A stretch of DNA of 37,315 bases from Gluconobacter japonicus (GTDB taxonomy: Bacteria > Pseudomonadota > Alphaproteobacteria > Acetobacterales > Acetobacteraceae). Below the pieces are notes generated by a model that was given only the letters and a program-made list of their open reading frames with translations, was not told the origin of the DNA and searched no databases. Position 1 is the stretch's first letter, and each line of letters begins with the position of its first letter. This document shows positions 16,882 through 24,051 of this stretch, piece after piece. Made by a program: the position numbers and the translations under genes. The stretch covers positions 1 through 37,315 of the forward strand of contig NZ_BEWO01000022.1 of assembly GCF_002723975.1 (NCBI RefSeq), in the 5' to 3' direction.

Positions 16882-17660
16882 GCGCGCTTCTGCCACCGCG
16901 CTCACCGCGCGATCACCATCCCGGCGCCAAGCCCGGCACTTATGACCTCACACCCGGCTGGCTTATGGCCCTGCGCACAAAACTGCGTCGCCTGCAACAC
17001 CGCCGATCGGCCAAGATGCCGGACTACGAAACCCGCACAATCAACGGCCAGGCGGTGCGCCATGTCGTCTCACTCGGCACCCATTGCATGGCCTCGCTGA
17101 TCCTCAGAAATGCAGGTCTCAAACGCTACTCCCTGCCCTTCGACTGGATCCACGCCACCCCCGGCATGGTCCGCCATGTCCTTGAAACCGATTTCAGCGA
17201 TTTTCTGCCCCCGGAAGGACAGGAACGACACGCCACATTCCACGACAGGTTCGGCTTGCGCCATATCTTCGTGCATCGCGACATCGCTTCCGCACAGGGG
17301 CGGGCCTATTACGGACGCTGCATCACCCGCTTCCGCAAGCTCATGAGCGCCCGCGACGGCAAGCTGTTCGTGATGATCTCCCGTCCCGCCAATCCGATCG
17401 CATGGCACTTCCCCGACCTGGTCGATCTGCTCGGCCGCCTGACCCCCAACGCCGAACTTCTCGCCATCCAGCTCCAGCCCCCTCGTGACGGCCACAGCAT
17501 GAGCATCGAACTCGCCAACGAACGCCATGGCTCGCGCCTCTATGATTTCCGGCCTGCTTCCGATGAAAGCGCCCTTGGCTACTTCCCGGATGTCGTCGAT
17601 GAACTGATGATCCTGCGCCTGATCTATCAGTACCATCTCGATCTGGCAGAGACGCCATGA
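16878..17660 (+). CDS. DUF1796-like putative papain-like cysteine peptidase family protein
   Basis: This 260-residue protein lacks a signal peptide. From about residue 60 it matches my recollection of the DUF1796 family: VVSLGTHCMASLILRNAGL, then YSLPFDWIHATPGMVRHVLE and a DF..FL segment, and later a KLFVMISRP strand. The Cys in GTHC and the His of a later HATFHDRF segment could be active-site residues. Family members are often found in polysaccharide or glycan gene clusters, and no reaction is established that I can name. It is coupled by ATGA to pilV before and to the transglycosylase gene after, so it appears to be an added member of the pilus operon, possibly acting on PilV or on a surface glycan. 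Confidence 0.65.
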   Translation: MSALLPPRSPRDHHPGAKPGTYDLTPGWLMALRTKLRRLQHRRSAKMPDYETRTINGQAVRHVVSLGTHCMASLILRNAGLKRYSLPFDWIHATPGMVRHVLETDFSDFLPPEGQERHATFHDRFGLRHIFVHRDIASAQGRAYYGRCITRFRKLMSARDGKLFVMISRPANPIAWHFPDLVDLLGRLTPNAELLAIQLQPPRDGHSMSIELANERHGSRLYDFRPASDESALGYFPDVVDELMILRLIYQYHLDLAETP

Positions 17661-18367
17661 CAGCTCTACCCCCCTGCACCTCCCTCGCGGCTCAGGCCTA
17701 TCATGTGCCAACCAGCGTGATCGAGCGGGTCGCTCAGGCTACATCCGGCCAAGGTATCGGCGTTATGCGGATTGATCCGGGCTGGTTGCCCCTTCTGGAA
17801 CGGGTTGGCTTCGATCCAGACGCCGTCAGGACCGACACCTGCATGAATATCGCAGCCGGAACGTGGATCCTTGCCTGGGCTGGAGCAGGACGGACAGACA
17901 GACCGTCCCGGTCGTCCCCGAACCACTCTGTTCCCCCGCCATCCACGCCTCTCTCGCATGATCTTTCGGCGTGTGTCACCGAAGCGGCCAGACGATACCG
18001 GCTCCCGGAGCTGCTCTATCGCGCCATCCTCCTGACCGAAAGCGGCGCAGTCGGTCGCACAAGCCCAAATCCCAATGGCAGCTACGATATCGGCCCGGCC
18101 CAGATCAATTCTTCCCATCTTCCGGAACTGGCAAAAGCCGGGATCAGCCGCGAGCGCCTGCTCAATGACGGCTGCCTCAATATCCATGTGGGCGCCTGGA
18201 TCCTGGCCCGCGAACTCGACGGACATACCCCGAATGAACCAGCCGAGTTCTGGCGCCGCGTCGGCAACTACAATTCCCGCACGCCCCGTTACAATCAGGC
18301 CTATCAGCGTAAGGTCTGGCGGAACGCCCAGATCGCCATCCGCGGGCATCTGCAGGCGCCTTCATGA
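17657..18367 (+). CDS. Lytic transglycosylase with duplicated domain (PilT/VirB1 role)
   Basis: This 236-residue protein contains a C-terminal SLT domain at about 109-225: catalytic Glu128 in LLTESGAVG, then NGSYDIGPAQINSSHLPEL, CLNIHVGAWILA and YNSRTPRYNQAY. It would cut peptidoglycan so the pilus or channel can be built, as R64 PilT and VirB1 do. Residues 7-76 are a degenerate copy of the same domain (CTSLAAQAYHVP, then CMNIAAGTWILAW), with Thr29 in place of the catalytic Glu. No signal peptide precedes it, so export is unexplained. It is coupled to the previous gene by ATGA and ends the pilus operon. Confidence 0.85.
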   Translation: MTALPPCTSLAAQAYHVPTSVIERVAQATSGQGIGVMRIDPGWLPLLERVGFDPDAVRTDTCMNIAAGTWILAWAGAGRTDRPSRSSPNHSVPPPSTPLSHDLSACVTEAARRYRLPELLYRAILLTESGAVGRTSPNPNGSYDIGPAQINSSHLPELAKAGISRERLLNDGCLNIHVGAWILARELDGHTPNEPAEFWRRVGNYNSRTPRYNQAYQRKVWRNAQIAIRGHLQAPS

Positions 18368-18393
18368 ATCCCGGGGGAAAGAATTCCCTCTCA

Positions 18394-18424
18394 TGCGCGC
18401 ACTCACAAATGCCACGCGCATCAT
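18394..18424 (+). promoter_or_regulatory. Repeated transfer-region promoter/operator, copy 3 (upstream of dotD)
   Basis: ATGCG-CGCAC is followed by CACTCACAAATG (one change from the core), 7 nt and CATCAT (18419-18424). By analogy a transcript would start near 18431, almost on the ATG at 18432. The element overlaps an in-frame ATG at 18393, which argues that dotD starts downstream of it. Confidence 0.5.
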
Positions 18425-18866
18425 GATGATCATGCCCGCTCTGCCATCCCGCCACCATGGCGTCCTCCTCACCACCGGCCTGATCCTTTCGGCCTGCGCC
18501 TCTCATGCGCCTCCTCCCGCGCCCTCTGTGGATCAGGGCATGACACACATCCTGAGCGCCCTCGACCAGACAGGGGCCGTCCGTTTTCCCATGGTCAGGG
18601 AAGGATCGGTCCTGCCTTCCGAGATGAACCGTCCCGTCAGCTGGCACTGGGAAGGGCCGCTGGATCAGGGCGTCCGTATCCTGGCGGCACGTGCCGGATA
18701 CCGCACGGATATCCCCTCCCACACGGCGCCGCCTGTCATCCGCATCGATCGCGACGACACAACCCTGGGCGGCCTGTTTGACGAACTGGCCGCGGCAAGT
18801 GCCAGCACCGCCCGTATCGAGATCGACGTGCCAGACCATACCATAAGGATCCTGTGGCATGCGTGA
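18423..18866 (+). CDS. traH: TraH/DotD-like outer-membrane lipoprotein
   Basis: This lipoprotein has a lipobox LSAC after a hydrophobic segment, then a compact domain with VSWHWEGPLDQGVRILAARAG, VIRIDRDDTTLGGLFDELAA and an IEIDVPDHTIRILW strand. The W.GP...LA...GY..P..V...D.TLG pattern is that of DotD/TraH, which with DotC and DotH forms the outer-membrane core of type IVB systems. The DotC gene follows with an 8-nt overlap, as in dotDCB and traHIJ. The start is uncertain: 18393, 18423 and 18432 are all in frame; 18393 falls inside the repeated promoter element and 18432 would be nearly leaderless. Confidence 0.75.
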   Translation: MMIMPALPSRHHGVLLTTGLILSACASHAPPPAPSVDQGMTHILSALDQTGAVRFPMVREGSVLPSEMNRPVSWHWEGPLDQGVRILAARAGYRTDIPSHTAPPVIRIDRDDTTLGGLFDELAAASASTARIEIDVPDHTIRILWHA

Positions 18867-19794
18867 TGTCTTCCCCACACTCACCCGGACGATCCTGCTC
18901 GTGCTTTTCGCGGCTCCGTTGACCGCCTACGCGCAGGACAATGGCCCTCAGGACACGCCTGTTCCGCCTGTCCCCACCGAACAGGCCGGCACAGCCAGCC
19001 CACTGGACACGCCCATCACGGGTGCCGCGGAAGCGCCGGATATTCCCGACGTGAAGCAACCGGCCTCTCTTGAAGCCATGATGGCCATCCGACCGGGCTA
19101 TTCCCCGAAACAGGAGCAGGGACACGGGCGTGACGACGCCGTAAGGCAGGCTGCCTGGGCCTATGGCGCCCAGGGCGGTCGTGCTGCGGAATCCTTCGCC
19201 ATCAACGAAATGCTGCGGCGCTACGCACCGATACTCGATCGCAAGATTGATTTCCGCACCCTCGTGCTGCCAGCAGGAAATGGGCAGACCCTGATCCGCC
19301 CGCCCGTGGTCACGGAAGCACAGATGGCGCTCGCCCTTGATCCGGCCGGGCAGGCCGCACGCGAGACCGCCACCGTCTACCAGATCACGCGGGAAGCCCG
19401 CCTTGTCTCGGCCGTACCGCAATGGCGCACCTGGCTTGTGCGCACGGTCTCCCCGGCATCTCCGCCCCCGGACGTACTTCGCCCCCGCACACCCCACGAA
19501 GTCGATATCTGGCGCGAAGGCGTCGCCTATGGATGGGCGGCCGGGCAGAGGCAGGCCGTGGAAATCTTCCTCAACGACCTGGGCCGGCTCGAGCGGGACG
19601 TCATGGGGATGGGCCGTTACCGCGTCCTCCTTCAGGCCGGAAAAGTCGCTCCCCCCGAGATCAGCCGCCACCATATCGACGTCGAAGGCGGCCACGACCT
19701 CATGCGCCTCGAAAACGAAGACATCAGGATCCGTCGACAACCCGGCCTCGATGCCAATCGGGCCCACTGGCATGTCACAGGAGACACGCCATGA
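18859..19794 (+). CDS. traI: TraI/DotC-like outer-membrane core protein
   Basis: This 311-residue exported protein matches the DotC family along most of its length: AAWAYGAQGGRAAESFAINEM, DRKIDFRTLVLP, RPPVVTEAQ, VPQWRTWLVRTV, EVDIWREGVAYGWAAGQ and QAVEIFLNDLGRLERDVMGM. DotC works with DotD to place DotH in the outer membrane. Legionella DotC is a lipoprotein; here the signal peptide ends in LTAYAQDN with no lipobox Cys, suggesting a soluble periplasmic form or anchoring only through DotD. The gene overlaps dotD by 8 nt and trbA by 4 nt. Confidence 0.85.
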   Translation: MRDVFPTLTRTILLVLFAAPLTAYAQDNGPQDTPVPPVPTEQAGTASPLDTPITGAAEAPDIPDVKQPASLEAMMAIRPGYSPKQEQGHGRDDAVRQAAWAYGAQGGRAAESFAINEMLRRYAPILDRKIDFRTLVLPAGNGQTLIRPPVVTEAQMALALDPAGQAARETATVYQITREARLVSAVPQWRTWLVRTVSPASPPPDVLRPRTPHEVDIWREGVAYGWAAGQRQAVEIFLNDLGRLERDVMGMGRYRVLLQAGKVAPPEISRHHIDVEGGHDLMRLENEDIRIRRQPGLDANRAHWHVTGDTP

Positions 19795-20948
19795 GGCCAC
19801 TCAACCCTGCTCCAGGGACCCGGGCCCTTGATCCCGAACGTCTCGGCAGTTTCTTCATCGGTCTGGCCATCGGCATCGCCCTGCTGCTGCTTTTCCTGTG
19901 GTGGACCTTTCACACGCAACTCGCCACAGCCATCCTGTTCGTTCAGGGGCTGGAACTGGATCTGATCGGGCTGTTCACCCACCAGTACGACAGTCTGCGG
20001 GCCAACCTGCGGGACGCCATCCCCGAACGTGTCTCGCCCGGAACGCTCTGGACACTCTGCACCATCACCGGATCAGTTCTCCGCTGGCCCGTCCTGATCA
20101 TCCTCCTCTCTCTCGCCGTGACGGTCATCGTCCGCGCCCCGCGCGAACGCTACCGTCAGCGCTTTGACCTCAATGGCCTGCAGGCGGCGCTGGCACGGAT
20201 CCACCCGATCGGTGCAGCGTGGGTTGGCGGAACGCTCCCGCTTGCCGAACCCGCCCCTGTCGATGAACGCCGACCCGCCGGCCACTGGACAGCCCGTCCC
20301 ATGGACCCCGCCCTGCGCCTGCAGGAATGGAAGGAGCGGTTCATGTCCGGTCCGGACCTGATCACACGACGACGCCAGGCCGTCGTCGCCCTGAAGGCGC
20401 AACTCGGCTCCCCCTGGACAGGGCTTTCCTCCCTCTCTCCACCCGAGAAGGTCCTTTTCCTGGCGTTCGCACTGTATATCATGCGCCGCAAGGACGACGC
20501 GCAGGCCGTTCTCGAAGGGTTCTCCTCCGCCCTTTCAGGGGCCCTGAGCAATGGCGCGCCGGACCTCCCCGCGACCCTGCCACCCCGCTTCCTCAAAAGC
20601 CTCGACCAAAAAATCAGCACCGAACCCCTTGATCCCGCCCTCGTGCTGGCACGGCGTCACGGCTGGACGCGGACCGTTCTTCTGAGCCTGCTGCAGGAGG
20701 CCCGTCTGAAATCCGGCGTGGTCAATCCCGGCCTCTTCGCCCCCGTTCAGCTTGTTGACCGCGACCTCTGGCTCATTCTGGCCGCCCCCTCCTACCCACG
20801 CGACGGTCGGCCATCCCATCACATGACCATCGCGCCCTGCATCGAAGCTGCAGCGGCCATCAGCCACTGGGTCCGGGAATGTCAGGCCGGAGAAGCTCTC
20901 ACAGAACCGGACGTCGCTCCGATCCTCGCAGCACTCGAGACAGCATGA
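19791..20948 (+). CDS. trbA: TrbA/DotM (IcmP)-like coupling-complex membrane protein
   Basis: This 385-residue protein has two N-terminal membrane segments (about 20-42 and 98-118) and a cytoplasmic domain. The C-terminal pattern ARRHGWTRTVLLSLLQEAR, SGVVNPGLF and LVDRDLWLILAAPS is that of DotM (IcmP)/TrbA, which pairs with the DotL coupling ATPase. ATG 19791 overlaps the dotC stop. In IncI plasmids trbA lies next to trbC; here it sits between dotC and dotB, away from the DotL gene at 25158. Confidence 0.8.
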   Translation: MRPLNPAPGTRALDPERLGSFFIGLAIGIALLLLFLWWTFHTQLATAILFVQGLELDLIGLFTHQYDSLRANLRDAIPERVSPGTLWTLCTITGSVLRWPVLIILLSLAVTVIVRAPRERYRQRFDLNGLQAALARIHPIGAAWVGGTLPLAEPAPVDERRPAGHWTARPMDPALRLQEWKERFMSGPDLITRRRQAVVALKAQLGSPWTGLSSLSPPEKVLFLAFALYIMRRKDDAQAVLEGFSSALSGALSNGAPDLPATLPPRFLKSLDQKISTEPLDPALVLARRHGWTRTVLLSLLQEARLKSGVVNPGLFAPVQLVDRDLWLILAAPSYPRDGRPSHHMTIAPCIEAAAAISHWVRECQAGEALTEPDVAPILAALETA

Positions 20949-21310
20949 CACCGCCCGCAACCCACACCCCGACCGAACTGATGACCCTCTTCGTTGCCGC
21001 CCGGTCCGCCGCCCTCGCACTGCGCCTGTGGATCATCGAGCGTTATGGCCTCACCGCCATCCAGCTTGACGTCGCCATGGCCACCACGCTCCCCCAGCTG
21101 GACGCGATCGCCCGCTTCGATCGCTATTACGGATACAACATCACCCCTGCCCCCGTGACGTTGCGTGAACCCATCCGCACCTACACGCACGCCCTGCGCT
21201 GTGGCCGCCAGCCCCGCTCCCATGCCGAGATTCCTCAGGCTCTTCTGCGTGCGCACCGCCGTATCGTCCGCCTCGTCGAAGGCCCTTCCCGCAGGAGACA
21301 TCATGACTGA
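20945..21310 (+). CDS. Conserved-context protein of unknown function
   Basis: This 121-residue protein begins at an ATG overlapping the trbA stop and overlaps the dotB start by 8 nt, so it is translated as part of the same operon. It is mostly helical with a hydrophobic stretch near LMTLFVAARSAALALRLWII, a repeated Tyr motif (DRYYGYN) and a basic C-terminus. I do not recognise a family. Its lock between DotM and DotB suggests a small accessory part of the secretion complex. Confidence 0.6.
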   Translation: MTPPATHTPTELMTLFVAARSAALALRLWIIERYGLTAIQLDVAMATTLPQLDAIARFDRYYGYNITPAPVTLREPIRTYTHALRCGRQPRSHAEIPQALLRAHRRIVRLVEGPSRRRHHD

Positions 21311-22424
21311 GCAGAGTTTCTGGCCTGAGGATAGCGCCGGACTGCGCGGTGAAACCCTCGATCGCTTCCTTGTCTGGTGCGCCCGTCAGGATGCCTCCCG
21401 CATCGAGATCCAGACCGAAATGCCGGTCATGATCCGCGTTCATGGCCGCAACCGGCAGGTGACCCGTGATCCAAGTCTCCCGCATGAAGTCGAAGACGCC
21501 ATCACCTATGTGTTTCGCTCCTCGACCGGCGTCACCCATCTCCGGCAGGGCATTCCCCTCGATCTGAGGCATACCATCCGCTCCGGCCCCAAGGGCACCC
21601 GGCATTCCTTCCGCCTGAACGCTCTCGGCACTCAGGTCGGATCCGAAGCCGGAATCTCCATCACCTTCCGACCGCTCGCGGATATCCCCCGCCCTCTGGA
21701 CGAGCAGCATGTCGAACCGGCCCTGCTCGAAGCGCTCCACGGCGAGCGCGGCATGTATCTGATCTGCGGGGCAACAGGGTCCGGGAAAACAACCCTGATT
21801 GGCGGCGTGAACCGCGCGCGTCTCGAAGACCCGGACCTCCATTGTGACATCATTGAAGGGTCCGAACCGCTGGAACTGCTCTACGACCTCGTTCCGCGCC
21901 GGCACGCGACCATCTCCCAGGTCGAAATTCCACGCGACGTCTCCACCTTCGCCGGCTTCATCCGCGCGGCCATGCGGCGCGAACCCACCGATATCGTGGT
22001 GGGCGAGTGCCGGGACAGCGATACGATGGAAGCGGCTATCCAGGCCGCGATCTCCGGTCACCGGCTGACCTCGTCGCTGCACACGTTCGACTGCGCCTCC
22101 ACCGTCCGGCGTGTGGCCGCCCTCTGTCCTCCCGACCAGCGCGACAGCCTGACCATCGCTCTTGTCGAAAACCTGCGCTTGCTGGTGAACCAGCGTCTGT
22201 TACCCTCGACCGACGGGAAACGCACCGCAATCCGCGAGTTTCTGCCGGTCAACCGGGCCATCCGCGACACCCTGCTGAGTGCCCGGCGGGAAGACTGGCC
22301 GCATCTGACACATGCGGCCATCGAGGCGCACGGACAGAGTTTCGAGCGCTCGATCCGCGCCACGCTGGCGGCAGGACGCATCACCGAAACCGTGGCTGCG
22401 GCCGCCCTGCGGGAGGAGGCCTGA
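21303..22424 (+). CDS. traJ: TraJ/DotB-like secretion ATPase
   Basis: This 373-residue PilT/VirB11-class hexameric ATPase shows Walker A GATGSGKT at residues 156-163, an Asp-box segment (DIIEGSEPLELLYD), Walker B PTDIVVGECRD and a His box (LTSSLHTFDCAS), ending with the RLLPSTDGKRTAIREFLPVN segment typical of DotB/PilT proteins. DotB is the cytoplasmic motor of type IVB systems and TraJ its IncI counterpart. ATG 21303 is inside the previous gene's end; a longer in-frame frame upstream is a shadow. It lacks the zinc tetracysteine of PilQ, which separates the two ATPases. Confidence 0.9.
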   Translation: MTEQSFWPEDSAGLRGETLDRFLVWCARQDASRIEIQTEMPVMIRVHGRNRQVTRDPSLPHEVEDAITYVFRSSTGVTHLRQGIPLDLRHTIRSGPKGTRHSFRLNALGTQVGSEAGISITFRPLADIPRPLDEQHVEPALLEALHGERGMYLICGATGSGKTTLIGGVNRARLEDPDLHCDIIEGSEPLELLYDLVPRRHATISQVEIPRDVSTFAGFIRAAMRREPTDIVVGECRDSDTMEAAIQAAISGHRLTSSLHTFDCASTVRRVAALCPPDQRDSLTIALVENLRLLVNQRLLPSTDGKRTAIREFLPVNRAIRDTLLSARREDWPHLTHAAIEAHGQSFERSIRATLAAGRITETVAAAALREEA

Positions 22425-22502
22425 CAGGCGACCGTCCCGAATAATCCGGAGCCACCCGTGTGCTTCCGGGATTGTAACATTTGAGAAAGAGGCCATACAG
22501 AA
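22425..22502 (+). other. Short gap with an imperfect hairpin after dotB
   Basis: An imperfect inverted repeat, AATCCGGAGC against GCTTCCGGGATT (about 22443-22476), lies between dotB and the next gene. No T-run follows, so it is more likely an RNA hairpin or attenuator than a clear terminator. No repeated promoter element is present here. Confidence 0.3.
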
Positions 22503-22802
22503 ATGAGCACCAGAGAAAAACTGCCGCCGGATCTTTACTGGGCCAGTATCTCATGGAACGGCGCGGTCGATAACGAAGCGATCATCGGGTTCGACAGACG
22601 CGCGGAGACATTTTTCTGCCAAGCGTTTGAGCCTGCCCCCGAAGAAAATGCTGACGACGAAACGCCACGGCTGTGGATGTTCCCGTCATATCGCGCTTAC
22701 CCCACCTTCGACGACCTGCTCCAGGGATTGGCAGAGGAGGGAGCGACGCTTCTTTCCTGCGAACTGACAGACGACGTAGAGAAAGGACACTCCGATGACT
22801 GA
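22503..22802 (+). CDS. Small acidic protein of unknown function
   Basis: This is a 99-residue soluble, acidic protein with a DLYWASISWNG start, an EPAPEENADDE acidic loop and a WMFPSYRAYPTFDDLLQGLA helix. I do not recognise a family. It overlaps the following gene by 8 nt and lies between dotB and icmT, so it is probably co-expressed with the secretion genes. A purine-rich GAGAAAGAGG site lies a little upstream of ATG 22503. Confidence 0.55.
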   Translation: MSTREKLPPDLYWASISWNGAVDNEAIIGFDRRAETFFCQAFEPAPEENADDETPRLWMFPSYRAYPTFDDLLQGLAEEGATLLSCELTDDVEKGHSDD

Positions 22803-23328
22803 TCACGCCATGAACACCCTCCTGCGCACTGACGGGATCGCTCTTGTGACCGGCTGTGCCGAACCGCTCGATCTGGCGGAAACCATCATCAGGAGGCGGA
22901 CCCAGAATGGCCAGGGATCCTCCCTGGCTCTCGTGGACGACGCCCCGCTGCCGCCCGATCAGACCCTGGCAGACACCGCTCTCGAGGCCGGGCATCTGGC
23001 GGTAATTGTGGATGTTGATCGCCATCCCGGGCGTCTGAAAGAGGCCCTCGTGGCCGCGGGGGCAGGGCTGAGCACCTTTCTTTTGACGACGCAGTCCGAA
23101 CCCGACGCCCTGGTGGAACGGATTGCCGCTGAAACAGCCTCTCCGGAGCAGGAGATTTACCGTCAGTATTTCGTCAATCGCGTGCGCCGGCTCTCCGCCC
23201 CGCACAGCGACGGCTCCCGTCGGATCACGGTCCTTGATGCGCAGCGCCGCTTCGACCTTGACCGCCAAAAGCCAGCCGTCTGGTCCCAATGGTTCTCCAG
23301 ACTTCCCACAAGCGGCATCGCGGCCTGA
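22795..23328 (+). CDS. Unknown protein, possibly a degenerate PilT/DotB-type ATPase domain
   Basis: This 177-residue soluble protein has an alternating strand-helix pattern: GIALVTGCAEPLDLAETII, SSLALVDDAPLPPD, LAVIVDVDRHPGRLKEAL, LSTFLLTTQSEPDALVERI and a final RRLSAPHSDGSRRITVLDAQ. These segments fall in the order seen in the C-terminal half of DotB/PilT ATPases, and the last parallels RLLPSTDGKRTAIREF of the DotB encoded just upstream. There is no P-loop Lys, so any nucleotide hydrolysis is unlikely. This relation is my reading by eye and is weak. It overlaps both neighbours (8 nt and 1 nt). Confidence 0.5.
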   Translation: MTDHAMNTLLRTDGIALVTGCAEPLDLAETIIRRRTQNGQGSSLALVDDAPLPPDQTLADTALEAGHLAVIVDVDRHPGRLKEALVAAGAGLSTFLLTTQSEPDALVERIAAETASPEQEIYRQYFVNRVRRLSAPHSDGSRRITVLDAQRRFDLDRQKPAVWSQWFSRLPTSGIAA

Positions 23329-23576
23329 TGTGGCGCTTCTCCGCTGACCCGGTCCGGCTGCTGATCATCGACGCCCGCGCCATGGCGCCGATGCTGCTCT
23401 TTCTGGTCCATATGCGGCTGTGGACGCTGATCACAGCGCTTGTCGGCGTAGCGTTCTTCGGTCTGCTCGCCTGGCTCGGCCTGACCCTGCCGGTCGCCTG
23501 GCGCATGGCCCGTGTCATCCTCTGCGGACCACGGCGGCCGCGCCTTCCCGCCTGGAAAAAGCGGGACTACGCATGA
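23328..23576 (+). CDS. traK: TraK (IncI)/IcmT-like small membrane protein
   Basis: This 82-residue protein closely follows the IcmT family: RLLIIDARAMAPMLLFLVHM with the IDAR..P...FL.H signature, RLWTLITALVGVAFFGLL, then LGLTLPVAWRMARVILCGP. IcmT (86 residues in Legionella) and IncI TraK are inner-membrane parts of the type IVB machine. ATG 23328 overlaps the previous stop (TGATG); a longer in-frame start at 23289 is less likely. The symbol here is the IncI one and is unrelated to RP4 TraK. Confidence 0.8.
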   Translation: MWRFSADPVRLLIIDARAMAPMLLFLVHMRLWTLITALVGVAFFGLLAWLGLTLPVAWRMARVILCGPRRPRLPAWKKRDYA

Positions 23577-23938
23577 CTGACCCGGCCAGGCTTGCCATTG
23601 CGGTCGCCAATCTGTTCGAAAAGCGCGGCTATCGTTTCGAGACAGGGATTCTCGGGCAGGACACCATTCCCCCATGGCTGCTTGCCCAGCCCGATGCTTA
23701 CCTGCCCGTCTTCCTGCGTCTCGCCGAAGAGCTCTGGCGTCAGGATACAGGTGCCCGGTTTGGTCTACGTCTCACGCCTGACGACAGGAGTCTGACGGGA
23801 TACCGGCTGACCGGTCTGTTTCACGTTCCGGCCAGCATCGCCCTGCTTGCGGTTGACGCGCTACTGGAACGTCTGGCCACAGACAGGGTGCTTACCTTCG
23901 AAGCACTCGCCCGGGAAGTCCTGCGCGTGACCGCGTGA
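23573..23938 (+). CDS. Small protein resembling IcmS
   Basis: This 121-residue soluble protein follows icmT with an ATGA overlap, the place icmS holds in Legionella icmTS. Its pattern, a helix, a short strand, YLPVFLRLAEELWRQDTGARFG, LRLTPDDRSLTGYRLTGLF, then IALLAVDALLERL and TFEALAREVL, can be laid against IcmS (LLPAIAKRADQL, GLGATYDESGALLGIRVVF, VMNELI, TPLDELM) by hand. IcmS is an adaptor that with IcmW feeds substrates to DotL. Conjugative relatives are not known to me to need it. The match is weak and by eye. Confidence 0.45.
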   Translation: MTDPARLAIAVANLFEKRGYRFETGILGQDTIPPWLLAQPDAYLPVFLRLAEELWRQDTGARFGLRLTPDDRSLTGYRLTGLFHVPASIALLAVDALLERLATDRVLTFEALAREVLRVTA

Positions 23939-24051
23939 CGATCGTTGATTCAGATCGCTTTACGTTGAGGCATTAAAAAACGAATTTGCTTGCGTCTTAA
24001 TGGTTGTGCGCTACCTTGCAAGGCCACTTCACTCAAACTAGGAAGCCAAGC
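23939..24051 (+). promoter_or_regulatory. Probable promoter/operator region of the MazEF-type pair
   Basis: This AT-rich gap precedes the antitoxin gene. It contains a perfect 10-bp palindrome, CCTTGCAAGG, at 24014-24023, about 28 nt before the ATG, a plausible antitoxin operator. TTGAGG and TTGCTT are candidate -35 hexamers but no spacing is compelling. The repeated transfer promoter is absent here. Confidence 0.35.
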
